In this document: piece after piece, positions 1 to 5,596 of the stretch
Position numbering within the stretch: position 1 is the stretch's first letter
Layout of the letters: the number at the start of each line of letters is the position of its first letter
NCBI GenBank assembly: GCA_028281485.1
Contig: JANQJT010000079.1
Coordinates: 1 to 9,169 of the forward strand
Origin: Phycisphaeraceae bacterium
GTDB lineage: Bacteria; Planctomycetota; Phycisphaerae; Phycisphaerales; Zrk34
Direction: 5' to 3'
Length of the DNA: 9,169 nt
Made by a program: the position numbers and the translations under genes
Notes under the pieces: generated by a model
The model's database searches: none
What the model saw: only the letters and a program-made list of their open reading frames with translations
Told to the model about the DNA's origin: nothing

Positions 1-1
1 C

Positions 2-595
2 GAGTGCCGTGTGCAACAGTTCACCCAGCGCGTCGCCATGGCCGAGGAGTTCATCGCCCGCCACCACGAGATCCCCTCCCCCCGGCCCAGCAAGGTCCCC
101 CAGCAGGTCCGCTGGCACATGGTCGGCCACCTCCAGCGCAACAAGGTCAAGCCCCTGCTCCCGCTGGTCAAGCTCATCCACAGCGTCGACTCCCTGCGCC
201 TCGCCGAAGAGCTCCAGGCCCAGGCCAACCGACAGGACCGCGAGATCGAGGTGCTGATCCAGATCAACGCCGCCGGTGAGAAGGCCAAGGGGGGCGTCGC
301 GCCCGCCGCCGCCGCCCACCTCGCCGACCAGATGGACACCATGTTCAACCTCCGCCTCCGCGGCCTGATGACCATGGCGCCGCGCTTCGACAACCCCGAA
401 GACGCGCGACCCACCTTCACCCGCACCTCGGAACTCTTCAACGAGATGTTGGAATCCGGCAGTTACGGGCAGGACTTCCGCGTTCTGTCCATGGGCATGT
501 CCAGCGACTACGAGGTTGCCATCGAGTGTGGCGCCAACGTCGTCCGCATCGGTCGCGCCCTGTTCGGCGACAACGCCGACGCCGACAACACCTGA
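2..595 (+). CDS. yggS: YggS/PROSC-family PLP homeostasis protein (5' truncated)
   Basis: This is a member of the YggS/PROSC (UPF0001) family, cytosolic single-domain PLP-binding proteins that buffer pyridoxal phosphate and affect amino-acid and keto-acid balance; no catalytic reaction is firmly assigned to them. The reading frame is open to the left edge, so the start lies outside the window. The first visible residues (ECRVQQF) fit the family's GENxVQE segment, which follows the PLP-binding lysine strand, so that lysine is not visible here. Seen directly are the family signature WHMVGHLQRNKVK, the RGLMTMAP strand, and the C-terminal SMGMSSDYEVAIECGANVVRIG stretch, whose Ser and Arg/Gly residues bind the PLP phosphate in family structures. 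The frame ends at TGA after a short polar tail. The gene is convergent with the amt-like gene and 45 nt from its stop. Family assignment is secure; the local role is inferred from the family only. Confidence 0.95.
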   Translation, partial: ECRVQQFTQRVAMAEEFIARHHEIPSPRPSKVPQQVRWHMVGHLQRNKVKPLLPLVKLIHSVDSLRLAEELQAQANRQDREIEVLIQINAAGEKAKGGVAPAAAAHLADQMDTMFNLRLRGLMTMAPRFDNPEDARPTFTRTSELFNEMLESGSYGQDFRVLSMGMSSDYEVAIECGANVVRIGRALFGDNADADNT

Positions 596-640
596 TTCAG
601 GTCGCGTTCCCTTTGCCTCGCTATCTTTTGTAGCAGTACG

Positions 641-1816
641 TCACGACACGGGATGATCATCTGCAGCCCGTCGATGTACGACCAGGTTGCCGATCAAACC
701 GATCATCAGCGCAGACAGAAAACCCATCCCGCCGATCGCGCCCACTCCCATGGCCTGTGCCAGCCATGGATTCTGCGAAGAACCGTCGGACATCAGCATC
801 TGCGGATCGATGACCAGCGCTGTGGCGAGTGTGCCCACCGCGCCACCGATCACGCACGCCATCGCAAACCACCCCGCGCGCATCATGTTGATGCGATCTA
901 TCAGCACGATGCCCACGCACGTCAACACGGCCGCGATCGCCGCGGTCACACCGGATTCCGTGATTGTCATCTGATCGACACCCGACGCCACGCTTGCAAG
1001 CGCCGCGATGCAACCGCACACAAACAGGCGAATTTGCATGCGATGGCTATCCAGCATGGAGATTAAAAAACCCACACCCGCTCCGATACCGATCACGATA
1101 CTCACGCTGAACACCACCCGCAGCGAGTTCGGCTCGATCTCGCCACGCAGGTCGGCGATCAGGCCCCGCGCAAAGTTAAACAAGTACAGCGCCATCCAAG
1201 TCGACATCGATAATGCAGTCAGCACGCGGGTGCCGGGCACCGCTTCGCTCTCCATCACGCCGCGCTTGCCGTTGAGGGCGCCGGCCAACAACAAACCCAG
1301 CCCCACACACCCGCCGAGACAATAGATCAGCGTGCCGCCCGCGAAGTCGTAGAAACCCGCCAACTCCAGCCAGCCGCCTCCCCACTTCCAGCCTCCCACC
1401 ACCGGGTACACCAGCGCCGGCACGATCAGCCAACTCATCAGTTCCGTCAGTCGGCTGTTGCGCCCGTGATGGCCGCACACCATGATCACGCTCACCCACG
1501 CGGCGAACACGCACTGATACCACAGGTCCACCTTCCATATGCCCGCATCAACCACCATGGTCGATGACAATAAGTCATCGCCGCTCTCCACAGGCCAGGG
1601 CCAACTGCCGAACATGATGTAAAACCCGATACCCCCGTACACCCCGATCGCGGTGGCCGCAGCGCCGAACACGCGACACAGCGTGCCCACGACCGTGCGA
1701 CCCGGTGTGGCACAGCCGAGAAGCAAGCCGATCACGGTGATTTCCACCGCGAACATCACAACGCTCATCACCCAGTCTTCCGCGCCCCAGAATGTATTCG
1801 ATGAGTTGAGGATCAA
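641..1816 (-). CDS. Divergent Amt/Rh-family membrane protein lacking the pore twin histidines
   Basis: This is an integral inner-membrane protein of 391 residues with about eleven hydrophobic segments, the count and length of Amt ammonium channels. Family evidence is the WGGGWL motif (145-150) followed at the family spacing by DFAGGT (157-162), the YLFNFARG segment near 211, and a GGAVG turn near 324. Aligned from memory to E. coli AmtB, F104 matches gate F107, W145 matches W148 and D157 matches D160, with identical intervals of 41 and 12 residues. The two pore histidines are replaced: H168 by Y165 and H318 by C321. S219 is replaced by R217. The C-terminal tail after the last helix is only about ten residues. 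The start is TTG, overlapping the radA stop as TTGA, with GGAG 8 nt upstream at 1825-1828. The N-terminal NTFWGAEDW fits the usual Amt start, so TTG is preferred over the internal ATG at codon 17. Family membership is likely; ammonium transport is doubtful. A sensory or altered-substrate role is possible. Confidence 0.8.
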   Translation of the reverse strand: MILNSSNTFWGAEDWVMSVVMFAVEITVIGLLLGCATPGRTVVGTLCRVFGAAATAIGVYGGIGFYIMFGSWPWPVESGDDLLSSTMVVDAGIWKVDLWYQCVFAAWVSVIMVCGHHGRNSRLTELMSWLIVPALVYPVVGGWKWGGGWLELAGFYDFAGGTLIYCLGGCVGLGLLLAGALNGKRGVMESEAVPGTRVLTALSMSTWMALYLFNFARGLIADLRGEIEPNSLRVVFSVSIVIGIGAGVGFLISMLDSHRMQIRLFVCGCIAALASVASGVDQMTITESGVTAAIAAVLTCVGIVLIDRINMMRAGWFAMACVIGGAVGTLATALVIDPQMLMSDGSSQNPWLAQAMGVGAIGGMGFLSALMIGLIGNLVVHRRAADDHPVS

Positions 1817-3210
1817 TTCAGCATCTCCATCGCCTGACCGATCGTCTTGGCCGTGTGCGGCTCACAACCGCTGGGCACGCGCACGCCCTTCGACAGCGGG
1901 GGGGTGATCACGTGACCAAAACCCAGCCGCGCCGCCTCGCGCAACCGCAGCTCGATCTGCTGCACGCCGCGCAGCTCACCCCCCAGACCCACCTCGCCGA
2001 TCGCACACCACCCGTCCGGCAGGTTCCGATCCAGGTGCGCCCCCGCGATCGCCAGCGCCGTCGCCGCGTCCGCGGCCGGCTCGACCACCTTCATCCCGCC
2101 AATCACACTCACGAACACGTCCTGGTCCGCCAGCCGCAAGCCCCCGCGCTTCTCCAGCACCGCGATCAGCATCGCCAACCGGTTCGCGTCCACCCCGCTG
2201 GTCCGCCGCTTGGCCGACCCGAGGAAGCCCGTCGCTGTCAGCGATTGCACCTCCACCAATAAGCACCGCGTGCCCTGCATCACCGGGCAGATCACGCTCC
2301 CCGCGTGCCTGCCGTTGTTCGAGTACTCCGCCGCCAAAATCCCCGACGGATCGGTCACCTCGCTCAGCCCCGACTCGCTCATCTCAAACAGCCCGACCTC
2401 CTGCGTCGTGCCGAAGCGGTTCTTGATCGCCCGCACGAGCCGATGGCTGTGAAAACGATCGCCCTCGAAATACAGCACGCAGTCCACCAGGTGTTCCAGC
2501 AGCCGCGGCCCGGCCAGCTGACCCTCCTTCGTCACGTGACCGACCAGCATCACCGCCACCCCCGCGGCCTTGGCCAGGTACACCAGCTCCGTGCAACACG
2601 CCCGCAGCTGACTCACCGTCCCCGGCGCCGCATCCAGGTCGCCCTTGTAGATCATCTGCACCGAGTCGATCACCACCACCGCGGGATCGACCTGTCGGAC
2701 CTGTTCGATGATGCGCGAGAGGTTCGTGTCGGCAAGGACGTACAGCTCGTCCTGCTCGGCGCCGAGCCGATTGGCGCGCAGCCGCGTCTGCTGGGCCGAC
2801 TCCTCGCTGGTGACGTACAGCACGCGGTGATTCGTCGCCGCGAGCTTGTCCGCCGCCTGTAACAGCAGCGTTGATTTACCGATACCCGGGTCGCCGCCCA
2901 GCAAGACCGCGCTGCCCGGCACCAAGCCGCGTTTGCTGTCCGAGCCGCCCAGCACGCGGTCCAGCTCGCCGATGCCCGTGGCCATGCGCGGCACGACCAG
3001 CTCGCTGACCGCGCCGATCGGCTGGGCCTGCGGCGCATCAGCGGAAACCTCCACCGCGGATTGGCCGCGCTGCCGGTCGCGCTGGGCGCCCTTGTCCTGT
3101 CGGTACTCTTCCAACCCGTCCCACTCGCCGCAGTCCGGGCACTTGCCGTACCACTTGGCGTGCACCGCACCGCACGCGCGGCAAACGTATTGCGTCAGCG
3201 TCTTGGCCAT
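1813..3210 (-). CDS. radA: DNA repair protein RadA (Sms)
   Basis: RadA is a RecA-like ATPase that promotes branch migration and processing of recombination intermediates in the cytoplasm. The 465-residue product shows the complete architecture. A four-cysteine zinc finger (C10, C13, C24, C27) comes first. The ATPase core follows, with Walker A GDPGIGKST (107-115), a Walker B-like strand VVVIDS (178-183) and the RadA-specific KNRFG motif (263-267). A C-terminal Lon-protease-like domain starts near 335 (DANRLAMLIAVLEKRGGL, then EVGLGGELRGV), and the usual Lon catalytic serine is not expected in this family. Length matches RadA proteins, which are about 450-465 residues. The ATG at 3210 (MAKTLTQYVCRACG) is chosen because the zinc finger normally begins a few residues after the start; the open frame further upstream, to 3591, is low-complexity sequence over the cysteine desulfurase gene. 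No clear Shine-Dalgarno sequence precedes the ATG. The gene begins 17 nt after the desulfurase stop and overlaps the amt-like start by 4 nt. Confidence 0.97.
   Translation of the reverse strand: MAKTLTQYVCRACGAVHAKWYGKCPDCGEWDGLEEYRQDKGAQRDRQRGQSAVEVSADAPQAQPIGAVSELVVPRMATGIGELDRVLGGSDSKRGLVPGSAVLLGGDPGIGKSTLLLQAADKLAATNHRVLYVTSEESAQQTRLRANRLGAEQDELYVLADTNLSRIIEQVRQVDPAVVVIDSVQMIYKGDLDAAPGTVSQLRACCTELVYLAKAAGVAVMLVGHVTKEGQLAGPRLLEHLVDCVLYFEGDRFHSHRLVRAIKNRFGTTQEVGLFEMSESGLSEVTDPSGILAAEYSNNGRHAGSVICPVMQGTRCLLVEVQSLTATGFLGSAKRRTSGVDANRLAMLIAVLEKRGGLRLADQDVFVSVIGGMKVVEPAADAATALAIAGAHLDRNLPDGWCAIGEVGLGGELRGVQQIELRLREAARLGFGHVITPPLSKGVRVPSGCEPHTAKTIGQAMEMLN
1825..1828 (-). promoter_or_regulatory. 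Ribosome-binding site supporting the TTG start of the amt-like gene
   Basis: GGAG on the - strand lies inside the last codons of radA, 8 nt before the TTG at 1816-1814. It supports the TTG start and translation coupled to radA termination, because the radA TGA and this TTG share bases in a TTGA overlap. Confidence 0.6.
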
Positions 3211-3227
3211 GCCCCAGAGTATACCCG

Positions 3228-4391
3228 TTAGACCGCGGGCATCGACGCCCGCAGCTTCTCGATCACGCCAGGGACGATCTCGACAGCGCGATCGATCTGC
3301 TCGTCCGTGCTCAATCGGCTCAGCGACAACCGGATCGAACCGTGCGCCACGGGCTCCGGCACGCCCATCGCCAGAAGCACCGGCGACGGCTCCAAGGACC
3401 CGCTGCTGCACGCGGCCCCCGCCGAGACGTACACGCCCCGCTCCGAGAGCATCACCAAAATCGCCTCCGACTCCAGCGGCGGAAACCCGATGTTCGTCGT
3501 ATTGATCAAACGCTCCGCGCCGGTCCCGTTCACCGCCGCCGTCGGTTCGGCAGCCAGCAGCGCCGCCTCCAAGCGGTCCCGCATCGCGCAAACCCCGCTG
3601 GGTCCATCACCCGCTAACCACCGCCGCGCCGCCTCCGCCGCCGCGCCCATCCCCACGATCCCCGGCACGTTCTCCGTCCCACCGCGTCTCTGCCTTTCGT
3701 GCGGCCCACCCCGCATCTGCGGCATCACCCGTCGCGTCTTCCTCAGATACAACGCCCCAACACCCTTCGGCCCGTGGAACTTGTGGGCCGACATCGAAAG
3801 CACGTCCACACCCACCGCCTCCACATCCACCGGCAGCTTCCCGATCGCCTGCGTCGCATCGGTGTGCAGCGGCACGCCCGCCCGCTGACACAGCCCCGCC
3901 AACTCCACCATCGGTTGAATCACACCCGTCTCGTTGTTTGCCCACCCGATCGTCGCCAGCGCAACACCGTCGCCGTGCGTCTCCAGCGCCGCCGCCAGAT
4001 CGTCCGGCGACACCACACCGTCGACCGAGATCGGCAGGCGCACCACGGTGTACCCCTCTCTTTCCAGCGCCTCGCAGGGCTCGCGTACCGCCGCGTGTTC
4101 CACGGCGGTGGTCAGAATCACGCGACGCTCGCCGCGCAGCTCGATCAATCCCCGGATCGCCAGGTTGTTCGCCTCGGTCGCGCCGCTGGTGAAGATCAGC
4201 TCACGCTCGCGGCAACCGATCAGCTCACACACCCGCGATCGCGCCAGTTCCACCCGTCCCCGCACCGCCTGGCCTCCGCGGTGCACGCTGGACGGGTTCG
4301 CCCAGCCGTCGCGCAGCGCCGCCGTCACCGCCTCGATCACCTCGGGCAGGGGCGTCGTCGTCGCGTTGCTATCAAGATAAATCTCCGTCAT
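3228..4391 (-). CDS. NifS/IscS-type cysteine desulfurase (class V aminotransferase)
   Basis: This is a PLP-dependent enzyme that converts cysteine to alanine and leaves a persulfide on its active-site cysteine for Fe-S cluster or thio-cofactor assembly. Numbered from the ATG at 4391 (387 residues), visible family features are YLDSNATTTP at the N-terminus, TSGATEANNLAIRG, the PLP-ring histidine in VEHAAV (H99), NNETG, HTDATQAIG, the PLP Schiff-base lysine in SMSAHKFHGPKG (K204), RGGTENVPGI, and the catalytic cysteine in SAGAACSSGS (C328). RGGTENVPGI and the SSGS stretch after the cysteine point to the NifS/IscS group (class I) rather than SufS. Length is typical. A GTG directly before the ATG could add one residue. 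The gene lies 31 nt after the radical SAM gene and 17 nt before radA, in an apparent operon. No NifU/IscU scaffold is visible. It could serve general Fe-S supply, tRNA thiolation or the neighbouring radical SAM enzyme; the sequence cannot decide. Confidence 0.95.
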   Translation of the reverse strand: MTEIYLDSNATTTPLPEVIEAVTAALRDGWANPSSVHRGGQAVRGRVELARSRVCELIGCRERELIFTSGATEANNLAIRGLIELRGERRVILTTAVEHAAVREPCEALEREGYTVVRLPISVDGVVSPDDLAAALETHGDGVALATIGWANNETGVIQPMVELAGLCQRAGVPLHTDATQAIGKLPVDVEAVGVDVLSMSAHKFHGPKGVGALYLRKTRRVMPQMRGGPHERQRRGGTENVPGIVGMGAAAEAARRWLAGDGPSGVCAMRDRLEAALLAAEPTAAVNGTGAERLINTTNIGFPPLESEAILVMLSERGVYVSAGAACSSGSLEPSPVLLAMGVPEPVAHGSIRLSLSRLSTDEQIDRAVEIVPGVIEKLRASMPAV

Positions 4392-4422
4392 CACCCCATC
4401 ATAGCGTGACGACGGACGAAAG

Positions 4423-5496
4423 TTACGCGTGGGCAGCGACAGGCTGATACAGGCAGTCCGGCTCCTCGGCCATGTAGTCGCCGTTTACCGCTAGCGCCCG
4501 GCTGCGCGATCCGCCGCACACCTTCTTGAACTCGCACAACCCGCACTTGCCGCCGAGCTGGGAGTTGTCGCGGAGCTTGCGGAAGATCGGCGCGTTGCGA
4601 TACAGCTCCACCACCGAGTTCTCCGGGAACCCGCCGGCGGTGCGCGGCAGGAAGCCGCTGGGGAACACCTGGCCCACGTGCGAGATGAACATCACACCCC
4701 GCCCGTCTCGGATGCCGATCGGTGCCCGGCCCATCTGCGGGTCGCCGCTGTTCTGCAACACGTATCGGCGGTAGTGATGCGCCTCGGTCGTCTTCACCGC
4801 GAACGACTTGGTTTGCGCGTGATGCCACAACCGCTCGAACACCCCCTCGTACTGCTCCGGCTCGATGCGACCCTCGTACACGCCCCGGCCCACCGGCACC
4901 AGGAAGAACGCGCTCCACAGCTCGATATCCAGCGGATCGATCAGATCGGCGATCTGGTCGATCTGGTCGATGTTGTCCGGCACGACCGTCGTGTTGACCT
5001 GGATCGGCAGGTCGATCGACCGCGCCGCCTTGATGATCGCCAGCGTGCGATCGAAGATGCCCGGGATGCCGCGGAACGCGTCGTGCGTCTCGGCGTTGGC
5101 GCCGTCCAGCGAGAGCGCCAACCGATGCAGCCCCGCCTCCTTGAGCCGGATCAGCGCCTCGGTCGTCAGCAGGGGGGTGGCGCTGGCCGCCATGCCCATC
5201 GTCAGCCCCAGGTGCGTGCCCATGCGAACGATGTGGTTCACATCGTCCCGCTTCATCGGGTCGCCGCCGGTCACGACGACATAGGGCGGGTGATCGAAGC
5301 GGCGGATGTCGCGCAACAGATCGATCGCCGTGGCCGTGGTCAGCTCGTTGGGGTGACGCTGCGTCTGCGCACACGCACGGCAGTGGCGGCAGACCAGGTC
5401 ACAACTCCGCGTCAACTCCCAGAACACGATGAACGGATCGCGATCGAAATCGATCTTGGGCATCGACGGCTTTCTCGCGGTGGCGGATTGGATCAC
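4423..5496 (-). CDS. Radical SAM protein with C-terminal SPASM-like cluster domain (TIGR04053-like)
   Basis: This is a cytosolic radical SAM enzyme. The catalytic 4Fe-4S motif CxxxCxxC is at C32, C36 and C39 (numbered from the GTG start) in the context WELTRSCDLVCRHCRA. The SAM-binding GGDP motif is at 77-80, and later strands such as LALSLDG are typical of the radical SAM barrel. The C-terminal region has C318-x2-C321-x5-C327 and a lone C348, enough for one auxiliary 4Fe-4S cluster. No cysteine lies between C42 and C318, so the first half of a canonical seven-cysteine SPASM motif is missing. The overall pattern resembles the TIGR04053 family and, more distantly, the haem-pathway enzymes NirJ and AhbD; that family name is from memory. 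Substrate is unknown and no precursor peptide was found beside it. The start may be GTG at 5496 or ATG at 5463 (MPKIDFDRDPFIVF), which fits relatives better and gives 346 residues. It is the first gene of the cluster and sits behind the promoter candidate at 5526-5534. Confidence 0.88.
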   Translation of the reverse strand: MIQSATARKPSMPKIDFDRDPFIVFWELTRSCDLVCRHCRACAQTQRHPNELTTATAIDLLRDIRRFDHPPYVVVTGGDPMKRDDVNHIVRMGTHLGLTMGMAASATPLLTTEALIRLKEAGLHRLALSLDGANAETHDAFRGIPGIFDRTLAIIKAARSIDLPIQVNTTVVPDNIDQIDQIADLIDPLDIELWSAFFLVPVGRGVYEGRIEPEQYEGVFERLWHHAQTKSFAVKTTEAHHYRRYVLQNSGDPQMGRAPIGIRDGRGVMFISHVGQVFPSGFLPRTAGGFPENSVVELYRNAPIFRKLRDNSQLGGKCGLCEFKKVCGGSRSRALAVNGDYMAEEPDCLYQPVAAHA

Positions 5497-5525
5497 GGGT
5501 GCGGCCCTTTCGTATTAGGCCATTA

Positions 5526-5534
5526 ATTATACCA
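5526..5534 (-). promoter_or_regulatory. Candidate extended -10 promoter for the radical SAM-nifS-radA-amt cluster
   Basis: On the - strand this reads TGG TATAAT, a perfect sigma-70 -10 hexamer with the extended TGn element. Transcription would start near 5519, about 23 nt before the GTG and 56 nt before the ATG of the radical SAM gene. The -35 position at 17 nt spacing reads GGTGAT, a poor match, which is tolerated in extended -10 promoters. It lies in a short A+T-rich island within high-GC sequence. Seen by eye only; sigma-factor preferences of this organism are unknown. Confidence 0.5.
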
Positions 5535-5542
5535 TTGTATCC

Positions 5543-5564
5543 ATAAAAATCACCGCTTTTTTAT
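5543..5564. repeat. A+T-rich inverted repeat upstream of the cluster promoter
   Basis: Arms ATAAAAA (5543-5549) and TTTTTAT (5558-5564) are perfect inverted copies around an 8-nt spacer. The centre falls near -34 relative to the predicted start site at 5519, overlapping the -35 region. It could be an operator, an UP-like or bent element, or chance in A+T-rich DNA. Confidence 0.35.
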
Positions 5565-5573
5565 CCCCCTCAA

Positions 5574-5596
5574 AGGCGATTTTGCATTAACCGCCT
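5574..5596 (-). terminator. Possible weak terminator hairpin after the beta-galactosidase gene
   Basis: On the - strand, beginning at the A of the lacZ TAG stop, AGGCGGTT pairs with AATCGCCT to give an 8-bp stem with one G-U pair and a 7-nt loop. Only a short run of three T residues, including the last base of the stem, follows it. The position is right for a terminator, but the absent U-tract makes intrinsic termination doubtful. Confidence 0.3.

Noticed and set aside
596..640. Bidirectional terminator between the convergent yggS and amt-like genes
   Set aside because: No stable GC hairpin with a T-run was found in these 45 bases on either strand.
3218..3223. TATACT just upstream of radA as an internal, possibly leaderless promoter
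   Set aside because: The -35 position (GTCGAT at 17 nt) is poor and there is no extended -10 TG. A single hexamer in a 17-nt intergenic gap is too weak to call.
3211..3591. 127-codon N-terminal extension of the RadA frame
   Set aside because: It overlaps the cysteine desulfurase on the same strand and is low-complexity Gly/Arg/Ala sequence. RadA normally starts just before its zinc finger, as the ATG at 3210 does.
4678..5526. + strand frame of 282 codons opposite the radical SAM gene
   Set aside because: Its translation is Arg/His/Val-rich without motifs, while the opposite strand carries intact CxxxCxxC and GGDP motifs.
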